Assembly: GCA_918807975.1 (NCBI GenBank)
Contig: OU964924.1
Coordinates: 20,257,695 to 20,321,694, forward strand
DNA length: 64,000 nucleotides
Source: Aplidium turbinatum
Taxonomy: Eukaryota; Chordata; Ascidiacea; Aplousobranchia; Polyclinidae
Direction of reading: 5' to 3'
Shown piece by piece: positions 20,601 to 30,768 of the stretch. The notes under the pieces are model-generated. The model saw only the letters and a list, made by a program, of their open reading frames with translations. It did not search any database and was not told where the DNA came from. The translations under genes were made by a program, and so were the position numbers. Each line of letters opens with the position of its first letter. Positions within the stretch are counted from its first letter, which is position 1.

Positions 20601-22378
20601 TGTCATGCAAGTGATGACCAAGCAAGTCCGATATGAGCAGGTAAATCTCATTTGCTGACTTGACAGTACCGTAGTTGAAATGTACTTGCTGAGTTAAAAG
20701 TTAAAACACTTGCTAGGTTGTCGCACGCCGAGTGGTCCAACTACCACGTGAACGACCAAATAAGAGATGGTGCGATAGCGTGTGGAGCGACCTCCGAAAG
20801 CGGAACCTCGTGGCAATCGAAGTTCAAAATAGAAATACATGGAAAGCCGCCACTAAGCCGCATTGAAATCTGCGGACATCCAACCTTCGCAATGCGGGGA
20901 ACAAAAGACGCAAAGCCGTGCAGAAAACTAAGAACTTTCGTTATAACATTGTTTGCTCTTTGCAAAGCAGATTTATTTATGCTGTTTAACCATTATGTCC
21001 GGCATCGGTCAGTCCAACAATAACATGTATTCATAATTTTGTTTTGCATGATTGCATCCCTTGTTACAACATATTATAGGTATAGCACAATGGGAATCCC
21101 ATAAGCAGCACAACATACAGCTGAAAGCAGGGATAGCTCACCGCTCTGGCAGTTTGAGCAGTGAGCACTCCTGGCAAGATAGGTGAAAGCATCCAAATGT
21201 GGTTCCGTGCGTACCACAAATGGAAAAATGACCACGCTGAATTACATACAGTAATAATGTGTCCATGTCTAGTGTACGTTTACTGCACTGATGAGACCTT
21301 TTAAGGTCGAAACAGTGACAACCTGTTTGCAGTTATGTATATAATTATGAATATACTCTCTCAACTCTTTTAAACAATAAAATAAATAGTGCAGTAAAGT
21401 ATTTTGATCTGATTCCACACCATATTTCAAACTCAACAGTACAAACTACGCTCTTATGCTGAACAAGTTTACTTGGACAATTTCTTCACAAGTGCAACTT
21501 ACTCCATTTCAAATATTCGTATCAAATTTTGATCCAAAATATTTTCACGGGGTTCCCAAGTGCTGTGCCTTCAAATATATATAATATATAATAATATATA
21601 AAAAAGTGGTATACATATTTGTATGTACATTTTGCATAGAAAAACTATTATTATAATATAAGAATAGAATCATGTTAGTCGAATTTATACCTTTGTTAAC
21701 ACATCATTAATAATGTCAAAGCAGTGACAATGTATTTTCACTGTTTGGCGTTAGACATAGAGCAATGCTTTCAAGTTTACATAATCTAAAGAACACATTT
21801 TGTAACAAAAAAAAAATGGTTAAAGTTATAAATAGTGTTGCAGAAAAACAATAAATCAAATTTCAGTTTATTGGTTTTCTGTCTTGTAAATGGTATTAAC
21901 CTAGACTTCATTTAAGCTAGAATGATTGCATTTAAACCGGTAAAATTGCAGAAAGTAACTGAGAGATGGCAACGCTATAAACTTATAAAAATTTAAAGCG
22001 TCATCAATTTGATTAACCCATATTATGTCATCCCCGTTAAAGAAGAAAATTACATACGGTACCTGGGTGACCATCCCTTCCACTTCACAAAATATTCATC
22101 TCTGCCCTGAAAAGTTAAGAACAAAACCAAATGCATAAACTAGTAAATAAGCAACACCGGTAGACTTTTAATTTTACCATGAATATTCAATAAACTTAAA
22201 CAATGTTTTGATACCACAAGCTCAAACACCAGCTGAATAGTTGATTGCAATTGCTGCTTTTAAAAAGTAATGCCTTCACCAATCACCATTATGTTCGTGA
22301 CCTCACCTTTCTCAAACGCTTTTTGCTGATTCGTTCTGCCACAAATACATTTTCACCCATTTCACTTACATTCATCAT
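14697..22378 (-). CDS. CBX: Polycomb/CBX chromodomain protein, 5 exons
   Basis: Polycomb repressive complex 1 subunit: the chromodomain reads H3K27me3 and the C-terminal Pc box binds RING1. Minus-strand exons: 22378-22307, 22106-22063, 21568-21503, 19338-19272, 15392-14697; all junctions are GT-AG and phases fit, giving 314 residues. The chromodomain (residues 11-60) has the aromatic cage F12, W33, W36 (VFVAERI, YFVKWKGW) and STWEPRENILD. Residues 72-80 (KRRGRKSKK) replace the vertebrate RGPKPK AT-hook-like motif. The Pc box at about 282-306 contains VITDITVNSQMITF. Exon limits match those of vertebrate CBX2/4/6/7/8 genes. The middle is acidic and low-complexity. Introns 3 and 4 are swollen by transposons. 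An alternative HP1 assignment is excluded by the Pc box and lack of a chromoshadow domain. The paralogue group cannot be decided. Confidence 0.93.
16600..17300 (+). mobile_element. LINE reverse transcriptase C-terminal fragment
   Basis: 16630-16929 encodes ALRIVTGCLRPTP-like sequence (here MRIVTGCLRPTPSDNFPVLA) and QPAEFCREEAILSLS, as in the C-terminal region of non-LTR ORF2 proteins. Further on, out of frame, come a zinc-knuckle-like CECGIEEQTTDHTICNC and LLELDDESMQLLLDTC. Several frameshifts are present. It appears to have inserted into the F1 coding region at about 17300. Confidence 0.6.
17308..17842 (-). pseudogene. F1-family protein, C-terminal piece
   Basis: Two frames on the minus strand: 17842-17654 (GLHLWYLSEEMVELALFD) and 17496-17308 (GLSVVNDRAERGVAL, LPTDDEYQLQFLLHVVTEHR). 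These are consecutive blocks near the C-terminus of the unnamed family whose N-terminal half lies at 43331-44720. The frame breaks between 17654 and 17496, and the end is fused to an antisense LINE. Placement between the two inverted repeats ties the protein family to this element type. Confidence 0.6.
18605..19271. other. CBX intron 4, unassigned part
   Basis: No exon is recognised. The GGGTTCGATTTTC word near 19036 (minus strand) and CCAATGGCTAAGG near 19180 (plus) are tRNA-like but not correctly spaced for one SINE. Confidence 0.4.
19630..20990 (+). mobile_element. RTE-like LINE fragment (reverse transcriptase to 3' end)
   Basis: Broken coding begins at the RT catalytic motif (LSADDLVIIADSLLEMEQKF), followed by KSHGLCV. 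Then come a CGEWGRGFG zinc-finger-like remnant, FCYLSDMISQSGGCRDAVTA, VRSVMLYASETW and EDIKRL, and finally NDQIRDG and a GNKRR-type tail to about 20990. Many stops and frameshifts mean it is an old copy. It is 5'-truncated and interrupted between about 20470 and 20710 by the dispersed AAGCAAG repeat. It lies antisense in CBX intron 3. Confidence 0.7.
20568..20705. repeat. Dispersed AAGCAAG repeat, copy 2
   Basis: Matches 4515-4665 in the same order of words (AAGCAAGCCAAAACTTGGC, GACCAAGCAAGTC, TGAAATGTACTTGCTGAG). It interrupts the LINE fragment. Confidence 0.55.
21120..21281 (+). repeat. Possible tRNA-like SINE head upstream of the hammerhead
   Basis: GGATAGCTCACCGCTCTGG (near 21129) resembles a pol III A box region and GGTTCCGTGCG (near 21203) a weak B box. 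The spacing is longer than in a tRNA, and the match is partial. It could be chance. Confidence 0.25.
21282..21333 (+). ncRNA. Hammerhead ribozyme motif, type I with short stem III
   Basis: All core parts are present in order. Stem I 5' strand ACTGCA (21282-21287), CTGATGA (21288-21294), stem II GACCTT-TT-AAGGTC (21295-21308), GAAA (21309-21312). Then a 3-bp stem III CAG/CTG with a 7-nt loop (21313-21325), cleavage triplet position TT (21326-21327), and stem I 3' strand TGCAGT (21328-21333), perfectly complementary to the 5' strand. Short-stem-III hammerheads of this form occur in Penelope-like elements, retrozymes and some SINE-like repeats. The motif is antisense in CBX intron 3, downstream of an RTE-like LINE fragment. 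Activity is predicted, not shown. Confidence 0.75.
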
Positions 22379-22736
22379 GTCAATATGTCAGCTAATTGAT
22401 TCTTGTTCTGTCAAAATATCAGCTATCAGAATGTTCTGTCAATATGTCAGCTAACAATTATTTATCGGCAGTGGCTATTTGACCGGCACTAGTTTTTTAA
22501 TCGAAAATAGTATTTGACCGACATGACTTTTTTTTCACCTTCTTTTTCAAAGCAAAAGACAAGAAAACAAATAAAAAAGAGCATATATATATATATAACT
22601 TCTAAATTTAACAGTTTCTTTCAACTGAATCAGTGGTGCATATGATAACAATTGTCAGGCTGGTATTCCCAATGATATTAGTTCCATGCTACCCGGAAGC
22701 ACCTTCTTTTAAACTAAATTGCCTGCTAAAAAACAC
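22379..22736. other. CBX upstream region
   Basis: The 5' UTR and promoter of CBX are expected here. A TCAATATGTCAGCTAA word is repeated (22380 and 22440 region), along with a short AT run (22582-22597). No defined promoter element. Confidence 0.4.
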
Positions 22737-22875
22737 CGGAATGGCCCGTTTCGGTGAGTCCGATCCCTTAACAGGGGATTTTTTTAAAAATTATCGAGTA
22801 CCGTAGCCTAATTATCATTGCCGTTTTAGGGTTAGGGGTTAGGTGTTAGGAACTCACCGAATAGTAGCAGACACA
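22737..22875. mobile_element. CGGAATGGCC family MITE, copy 1
   Basis: 139 bp. It begins CGGAATGGCCCGTTTCGGTG and ends ACTCACCGAATAGTAGCAGA plus CACA, with the 8-bp direct repeat AAAAACAC on both sides (22729-22736, 22876-22883). The inner word TTCGGTGAGTCCGAT is inverted at the two ends, while the outermost ~14 bases differ. Copies: 34271-34436 and the long form 48452-51563. Confidence 0.8.
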
Positions 22876-22883
22876 AAAAACAC

Positions 22884-23899
22884 TGCCTAAAAGTAAACTG
22901 AACATTGATGAAACCATTTTTTTAAAGAAGTACCGTATTGAAACTTTTTACAGACACCAAACTATATAATATATATACGGTATATAATATAATTTGTTCA
23001 GAGCAAAAATGTAATGCGTTGTTTGGCAAACACGGTCACATCCTCTTATGACGAAACTTACCCAGAGAAGTTCTCAAATTCCACCAAATTAAAAAAACTC
23101 TGAATATATATAGGCCTATATATATTATATATAGGTATATATATAGGCCTATATATATATTACTCATATTTGAAAAGACATAAAAAATTGGGCTGTAGGC
23201 TGCTTAAATTCAAAATTCACCACAAAAATGCAGTAGGCTAGCCTAAGAATTGAGTATTCGACTATTCGGATTAGACTTTAGTTTACATAAAAGCGCTTCT
23301 GGAGTTCCGGTTAGTATCGAACTCACATCCTTGGGAATACTAGCCATACAAATATTGTACGCACCACTGATTCAGTTGAAAATAACTGTTGAATTTAAAA
23401 CTTATTGTTCTGCTTGATCTATTTGCAAGCAATAAAACAATTTCATTAATGCTTCCAAACGTGGTCTGCATTGTGAAAATATACTTATTGTTGCCTTCCA
23501 CCACCTGCAAGGCGGAGCGATAGTTTAGTGCACTCAGGCGCATAAAAACCTACTTGCAATCTACCATGACAACTTGACCAGTTGATTAACAGTTGGATTA
23601 ACAGAGCTGCTGTTCGCAAAAATACTTTTGCCAAATGTTAAGTGTCAGAGCAGCAACGCAACAATAAAATTCACGACATATCTCCTGTGCTTTGTATTTT
23701 GTAAACTACCTATCGAGCTACAAATCAGGTGTGAAAAGACAAATGCATCTACGAAACACGCTTAGTAAAAATCAAACAAAAACATGAAGTTTGAAAGTTT
23801 TTAGGTTGCCATACTGTGCTATCCGCCACCCAGTGCAAAACTAAAAGTCGGCGCCTCTATTGAGTATTAAGTATTGAGAGAAAAAAAAAATAGAACATT
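22884..23899. repeat. Spacer with AT-rich palindromes
   Basis: Contains a TATATATAGGCCTATATATA-type palindrome tract (23103-23162) and an AT run at 22967-22990. A GAGTTCGATACTAACC tRNA-like B box (minus strand, near 23310) is isolated. No gene recognised. Confidence 0.45.
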
Positions 23900-24140
23900 G
23901 CTGATCGCAGTTTCCGTTTTTTCGCTGTTTCCACAAACATTTTAAAATTTCCTGTAATGATCCTAAAAGTTTGTCAAAGTCGCTGATCGCAGCTTCCGCA
24001 AACATATTAAAAGGGTTAGGGTTGATCGGAGTTTCTGCAAACGCTTTAAAATTTCTGGTACGGTAATGATCCTAAGACTTTTTGTTGGTTTGCGGAAAAT
24101 TTTTAAATGTTTGCGGAAACTGCAATCAGCGACTTCGGCT
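23900..24140. repeat. Tandem and inverted GCTGATCGCAGTTTCCGC repeat
   Basis: Three diverged direct units start near 23900, 23980 and 24025. Each contains a GATCGCAGYTTCCGC-type word followed by AAACATTTTAAAATTTC and, in two of them, TAATGATCCTAA. An inverted unit lies at 24090-24135 (GTTTGCGGAAACTGCAATCA). The arrangement suggests a foldback element; no target duplication was identified. Confidence 0.55.
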
Positions 24141-24203
24141 TTTTTAAATTTTTTCTTTCGATCTTTTCAAGGTACGAACTGACGGTACGAATCGTTTATG
24201 GTA

Positions 24204-26140
24204 CAGTTCAGTTCAGTTCAGTTTATTTTTTGTTTTGTTGGCGAAAAAGAAAGACACAAAAAGCAAAAACACAATAAACACAAATAATTCGCACAACAAG
24301 GATGGCAGCGAAAGACCAAAAGGTCACCAAAGTCAGCTGCCACCCAAACATTTAAACAAAAGACTCAAAATTAAGAACATTAACACATACGGTATATAAT
24401 AAATAGCACAATACCAGTACTTTAATTTGTAAAAATTAACAATAGAATTAACAATACATTAACAATGGAATAACACAGGGCAACACAAAAAAAATATTGT
24501 GAAGAGAAATAAGCGGATGATACGTTTCAGGAGTGATCATTGTACAAATTCTTTAATAAACATTTATATTTAAATTTAAAAACATTGTAAGACTTTTCTT
24601 TTATTTCTTTTGGTACTTGATTCCATAGTTTCACTCCATTAAAACATAGCATCTTCTTACCAGAGTTTGACGTTGTAGAAGGCAAATATAAATCATTTTT
24701 TTGGTTCTGACGGGTTTTATCATAGGCGCCGACTTTTCAAAAAACCTTGGGGGGCGAGAAAGGTGATGACGTCATAACCGTAACGCTATTTTACTCAATT
24801 AAAATAGTCTTTGATTAAGCTTGGTGTCTTGTTTATATTAACAAATAGGTCGCAAACCGAATTTATTAGAAGCGCTGCTTGAAACGATTAGTTTTACGCA
24901 TGCAGTACGCCTAGTCGTAAAAATTTTGATATTGTTAGCTCATAATTGGAACAGTTGGAAAACAAGCCGATTCGTTTCCTTTTCGTGCGAGTGAACAACA
25001 ACGATCAAGACAGTGAAGTTATCGAAATAAAACGCAAAAAATCATGATCTCAAGCAGAGTGAAAACCTGCTATCAGTTTTATTAACCTCGTTTCGCTAAT
25101 TACTTACTTTCAAAGCGTTGACAATGGCGAAGTGTTTTCTCTTCTTTTTTTTATCGAAAGTCTTAGTAATCTTTTATTGAATACAGTAGGCTATACTCGA
25201 GTAAAGGTCGAGACTCGAGATGTTCGCAAGTGATTTTCACCTCAAAAAGGCAAGTTCAACTAACACGGACAATCGGACATGCTGTTGTCTCCAGCTCGGC
25301 AGTTTTTAAAATGAAAGCACTAAAAATGATTGTCGACGTAGATTGCGGAGTGTGAAATCGCGTCGGCCTAAGTAAAAGTTTTGAATACGTTTATTTGCAG
25401 TGATTTAAACTTAATTTTCAAATTCAATGATTTCTTGTCAATTCTAAACTTTATGCACTTGTTGAGCAATATGCAAAGCTCACGAGACAAAACAGAAAGA
25501 GCTGTTTTAAGAGATCATTTTTTTATTTTTGCGTATAGGATATAATCGTTCTTATTATTACGTAACATTCCATGATCGTTAAAGTAGATGTCAAACCTTA
25601 GCGGCCGCATAAAACAATGATGTCAGATTAGCTAGGTGATAATAGCGGTAAGAGACGCCGTTAATGCAGGCAATATCTGCGACCAAGACCATTAAACACC
25701 TTTTTTTTATCGGTTTTCGATTTAATTCTCACACATTACGAAGAAAACAATGCGTTCTGTTGAATCATAATTGTCTCACAGCGGGAAGACCTCGTTGAAA
25801 ATAGCGCGTCTAATTTAGCTGGTTTACTGAATATTGCCGTGAATAGTTACGTGACTATTCCAGCAGCGTAAGTTACTCTATCATCTACTTTGAAATTTCC
25901 ATAGCGTATGAGAAAGCCATGCGATCAGCTGCTGTTTCGCGGGCAAGAGCAACGTAGGCTTTTCTTGCTTTCGGCATTCTTTAAGTCCGTTTAAATTATC
26001 TAAATCTCTTTCGCGAAGTGTTTTATCTTTAAAACACCACTTGTAATCACCATTTTTGTTGCCCCTCAACCATAAATTTACGGGGGGCGCCGCCCCCCGG
26101 CCCCCCCGGAAGTCGGCGCGTATGGGTTTTATGATGGTGA
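24204..26140 (-). mobile_element. 5'-truncated LINE (copy A), interrupted
   Basis: Minus-strand 3' end of a CR1/L2-like LINE: the last RT codons read KNDLYLPSTTSNSGKKMLCF and NGVKLWNQVPKEIKEKSYNV. A 3' UTR with GGCAGCTGAC and TCTTTCGCTGCC follows, and the tail is (AACTG)n at 24204-24225. It is split by the element at 24721-26124, and its truncated 5' part (26133-26140) abuts the GA-rich tail of LINE copy B. The two UTRs are similar, so A and B are related families. Confidence 0.75.
24721..26124. mobile_element. CATAGGCGCC-ended element, copy 1 (hAT-like)
   Basis: The ends CATAGGCGCCGACTT (24721) and, inverted, CATACGCGCCGACTT (from 26124) are flanked by GGTTTTAT (24713-24720, 26125-26132). 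The right subterminal part is C/G-rich (26080-26108). It is 1404 bp. A minus-strand fragment near 25900-25960 reads YVALARETAADRMAF in one frame, the only hint of coding. It is inserted in LINE copy A. Confidence 0.8.
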
Positions 26141-26780
26141 GAGAGAGAGAGAGAGAAACCTTTTATTTTATCTGTTGCGACAATAGTACGGTACAATTAT
26201 ACACAATACGAATAAAATAGTACCATAGCTATCTAAATACCACAACAGACAGGAAGCAGCGAAAGACTATATCAGTCATCGAGTCAGCTGCTTCCCAGTT
26301 CTTAAAGTGACAAATGTCAAGCATCGGCAAATTACGTTGAAACAAGATAGGCTTATGTTCAGTAATATTAATGAAAGAAAAGAAGTCATGTGCTGCTGCG
26401 ATCCTCAAGTGAAGTCCTGAGGTTTTATTCAAATATAAACTTTATACCGGGTGATTAAAAATAGGAAAAACTTTTGAAATCAATAAACTCTTGTAGCAAG
26501 GGCGTTTAAACTTCAGTGCAACCAAGAAAAGTTCAAGCCAGTAAATAGTACAAAGCTACGAGTAAAAACATTTTCAGTAACAGTATTACAATACAAAAAT
26601 AATCACAGTTTAAAAAAAAGGTATAGGCCTATTGTTCTGTCATAAAAGAAATGGCTGAGTGACTCTCAGTGTGACCTGTTAGGCTGCATGAAACTAGCGC
26701 AATGTGACCGTATAATTTGACAAACAAATTGAATAGAATGTAAATGAGAAATAATTGAGTGTAACCGAATAAGGGAACGT

Positions 26781-28531
26781 TCAAATATTACGTAACGCCT
26801 TCGAGGGGGAGTGAATTTCATTTACAAAAATAAAGCAGCCAGCAAAGGCCCGGGGCAGCATTTTGTGCACATATTTGTACATAAATTTTGCAGTTTCTAA
26901 TTTAATAATATCGTCAATTCTGAGCACATTCAATTGGTGATAAAGAACAGTTGTATTTGTTGACCTCGGCAAAAATAAGCAGGATCGAATGAACTTGTTT
27001 TGTAACACTTGTAGTGGAGCAAGCAATGTAGAGTTAGCTCGTCCCCAATTTATAATCGAGTATTGGATCTTGGATTGAAACAAAGCATAATATAAAGCCC
27101 GTAATACTGTTAAAGGGGCAATGTATCTCAGCTTAAATGCTATGCCGCAGACCTTTGCAAGCCGCTTTCTAAGATTAATAATATGACTATCCCATGTCAA
27201 TCGCTCATCCAAAGTTACACCTAGATAGTTTATACATTTCTTCCTTTCGATAGATCAGCCACTAATGGACAGACTAAAATTTTCTGCTGCACTTTTTCTG
27301 TTGCAGAGGATCATATAAGTAGTTTTACTATAATTTAATGAAAGTTTATTGGATTTTATCCACACATCAATTTTTTCTATTTCTCTATTGACATTTTTTT
27401 GGAGAGATGACAGGCATTTATCTGACATGAAAGTTTGAGTCATCAGCAAAAAGTGTAGTTGAAAAAGAAGATGCATTTGGAAGATCATTCACATAAAGAA
27501 GAAAAAGCAAGGGACCAAAGATTGACCCCTGTGGGACACCACATTTAACAACATTGAAATTAGAATTCTTACCGTTAATCTTTGTACTTTGCATTCTATT
27601 TGTTAGATAAGATGTTAAAACGTTTAAAAACTTGCCATGAAAGCCATAATGGTGAAGTTTTTTTAAAAGTATGCCATGATCAACTGTATCGAAAGCTTTA
27701 CTTAAATCAACAAAAACCGAGCATGTGTATTTATGATCATTCAAGTTAGAAAGTAAATCATCATAAATTTTTGTCAATGCTAAGCTTGTTGAATCATTTT
27801 CACGAAAACCATGTTGAGCTGGGGTTAAAATATTATATTTGTCAATAAAATTCATCATCCGTTTATATAGAATTTTTTCGAAAATTTTGGCAAAAGTTGG
27901 CAATAAAGAAATTGGTCGCAAATCTGTAAAGTGTAAAGGTGAACTAACTTTTGGTACAGGTATTACGGTATCAGACTCTTTTTGAGTACATCAGGAAAAA
28001 TTTCTTGCAAGACACATTTATTCAGTACTTTTGTTAAAAAAGAGCATATAATTACATTAGCCATTTTAATAAATTTAGAAGGTATTTCAAAAATGCCTGA
28101 AGCTTTATTTGCTTTGAGGCTCCTTATAGCATCAGATACTTCTATCTCATTTATATCAGGAAAGCCAAAAGAAGAACATTTTCTGTTTAATATGAAAGAT
28201 TCAAAATTTACATTTGAATTTGGAATTTTAGCTGCCATTGAAGTTCCAATATTTGTGAAGTAATTATTTAATAAATTAATGAATTCAATAGAATCTGTTT
28301 TATAGCTTTTATCATTTAAAGTCATAGTTGAAGGAAGCTTTTTATTATTCGAATTTCTTTTCCCCTCTATCATCTCATGAATGATCTTCCATGTTTTCTT
28401 GGAGTCACTTTTTGTTTCTTCAAACTTTTTTTTATAATGTTGATTTTTCAGTGATTGTTTCAAATGATTCAGCTTATTGCAATATGCTTTGTATTTCCTC
28501 TTTGCTGATTCATTTTTATTTTTTATCCAAT
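26781..28531 (-). pseudogene. LINE ORF2, reverse transcriptase part
   Basis: Domains in order: RT fingers/palm with RPISLLPTFAKIFEKI, FVDLSKAFDTVDH (first catalytic Asp), GVPQGSIFGPLLFLLYVNDL, FADD (catalytic pair, near 27438), thumb with NKLSLNYSKTTYMI, LGVTLDERLTWDSHI, and the C-terminal LNVLRIDDIIKLETAKFMYK. Frame changes occur near 27940, 27450 and 27230. The last residues (to 26781) diverge from the usual C-terminus, so the true end is lost. The protein would make the LINE cDNA at the target nick. Confidence 0.85.
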
Positions 28532-28539
28532 ATCTAAAT

Positions 28540-29358
28540 CAGTGGTTCTTAACCTATGGGTAATTACCCACATGTGGGTAATTTCAAGATAGCAGGTGGG
28601 TAATCAGCTGAAATAGAATATTTAGAATTATAGATGTAACAAACAATGTCACAGTTGTAAGTGGTAAACGTTCAAAACAACCTAACAAGCACAGTGATAT
28701 TTTATGATTTTTAGAATTGTTTCGTCATAGTGATTTATTTTTCGCATCATTTTTGTTGCCAGTTTTATGTATTTCATTTTTGTGACATAATAGTAAGATG
28801 TTTCTTGTATAATCAGTTCATTTACAGTTGTTTTATGAGCAAGCTTGATGGCTGCGTTGCTGTTAGCAGTTGTTTGAAGTAGTTTATACAGTGTATTTGT
28901 ATATAGTGTACATTTAAAGTTAGTGTTGAGACGAGCGAGCTATATCATATTCTTTTGAAGATGAAAGCTTGGAAAAATTCTGGGGAATGATGGGGAAAGC
29001 ATATCCAAAAGTTGTGCAAAACCGTTGACTATGTTCCCTTCCACTTATCTCTGTGAATCAGCATTTTCAAGTGTTGTTGCTTTGAAGTCAAATTTCGAAA
29101 CAAGCTGTTAGATCTGTAGTCAGATTTGCTTTGTGCAATATCCAAAATCGCACCCAATATTGCATCGATTGTACACAAAAACAGCGCAAATGTCTCACTG
29201 AAACTATTGATGCCGTTCTTTACATTAAATGTTGTTTTTGTTGAATAACGCTGTTTTATATTTTTAATATCGTAAAATAGATAAAATTAGATTCTGGGTA
29301 ATGGAACTTTGATCTGGACAGAAATGGGTAATATGGGAAAAAAGGTTAAGAACCCCTG
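28540..29358 (+). mobile_element. hAT (Charlie-like) element inside LINE ORF2
   Basis: CAGTGGTTCTTAACCT (28540) and, inverted, CAGGGGTTCTTAACCT (to 29358) are flanked by ATCTAAAT (28532-28539, 29359-29366). Inside, on the plus strand, a transposase C-terminal remnant reads MFPSTYLCESAFSSVVALKS, the hAT dimerisation region. When it is left out, LINE ORF2 reads on as NRLFRYWIKNKNESAKRKY. Confidence 0.92.
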
Positions 29359-29366
29359 ATCTAAAT

Positions 29367-30505
29367 AGTCTGTTTTTTGTTTTAATAGATTTATGAATGC
29401 CTTTTGTTATCCATGGTTTGTTAGAGAGCTTAATTTCAGTTCTCGACATGTTTCTAAGTGGTGCATGTTTATCTAGTGTTGCTTGAAATCGCATAATAAA
29501 AGAGTGCATCAAGTTGTCTGCGTTATCACAATCAGTATTTACTTCATTCAAATTAGACTCTAAATCGCATAAGAAGCTGTCAAGACAAAAGTTTTTTAAG
29601 CTTCGAATTTTTTTAGTGGGTGAATTACACACTACATTTTTATTTTTAACACATAAGAAAATAGGTAAATGATCAGAGATGTCATGTAAGCAAATGCCAT
29701 AGGCATTTTGGTTACAAGTTATGTTTGTGTAGATGTGATCTAGTAGGCTTGGATTAGATTCTCCACAAAATCTAGTTGCACTTGTTATCAATGACTGGCA
29801 GCCTGCAGCTTCAAGGGCTTCTTTATAATTTAATACTGCAGGAGACTTTGCAGCCTTTAACAAGTCAATATTTATATCTCCACAAATTATGTATTTACAT
29901 CGAGAGTTTTCTAATTTATTTAAAGAATCAATTATTTTGTCTTTGAATGCAGAAAAAGCGTAACTAGGATGACGATATATGACTCCTACAATAATACTTG
30001 GTGAGTTTTTTTGCACAATTTCAACCCAAAGATTTTCACAATTGGGTATATCAATCGAAAGGTCTTTTCGCTCATTAAATACATTGCCTTGTTTTAAGTA
30101 AAGTGCAACACCACCAGCACTGCTACAAGAATCCTTATGTAGCATGACATAGCCTGGTAAGGAATAATTAAGGAACGAGTTAGGACCAATTTTTGTTTCT
30201 GAAATGGCAAGAATATCAGGAGAATGATTGACAAGTTGAATAAATTCTTCAATGTTTTCTTTGTTTTTCCCTAGACTTCTTGTATTAAAGTGAAACAAAG
30301 ACAAACTATTTTTGAAACTTGTAACAGTTTCTTGCAATTGTTTATAGTTAAAATATTGAGTATTTGGTTCTGGTTTTAATTGGTTTGTTATATTTTTTGA
30401 GCATTTTGGTTGATTATCCTCAACATTTGATTCTAGGCAGTTGCTGTCGTGTGATGTGTTGCACTTCACTTCACAATCAAAATCAATGTTAATTAGGTTT
30501 AGCAA
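29367..30505 (-). CDS. LINE ORF2, apurinic-like endonuclease domain
   Basis: Open from 30505 down to the hAT insertion. Endonuclease/exonuclease/phosphatase fold motifs: LFHFNTRSLGKN (N of the first motif), ILAISETKI (catalytic Glu), GGVALYL, VGVIYRHP, CGDINIDL (catalytic D-x-N) and ISDHLPIFL (terminal D-H pair). All key residues are present. The domain nicks the genomic target for target-primed reverse transcription. Its true start lies in the PHD segment, reached through a frame change near 30550. Confidence 0.88.
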
Positions 30506-30512
30506 ATCATTA

Positions 30513-30719
30513 TCAGAAATTCTTTGAAATGGTAACCCATCCTGTAAACAACTTGCACAAAAAAAAAGGTTGGGGACTGTTCACAAGTATAGAAAATTGT
30601 TTAGAAGTTAAACCAATGCATTTTAAATGTAGCCAATAATCACAAATATCACATTGGACAGATCTTTGCTTTGGTTTACATAGTTTGATACAAACTTTAC
30701 AAGAATTTTTGGATGCCAT
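30513..30719 (-). pseudogene. LINE ORF2 N-terminal PHD finger
   Basis: Starts at ATG 30719, 50 bp after the ORF1 stop. CKVCIKLC, QCDICDYWLHLKC and, in the shifted frame, CASC give a C4-H-C3 PHD-type zinc finger, found at the same place in several CR1/L2-group LINEs. A frameshift near 30550 separates it from the endonuclease. Confidence 0.75.
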
Positions 30720-30768
30720 AGTTATCAGAAAAGGAGATTTCAGGATAGAATCACCAATTTCAAAAAAT

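Noticed and set aside
23500-23545. CBX first exon candidate (minus strand, near a TTGCAG acceptor)
   Set aside because: The sequence does not fit a chromodomain start; the exon at 22307-22378 with VFVAERISKKRLRK and donor GTGAGG fits exactly.
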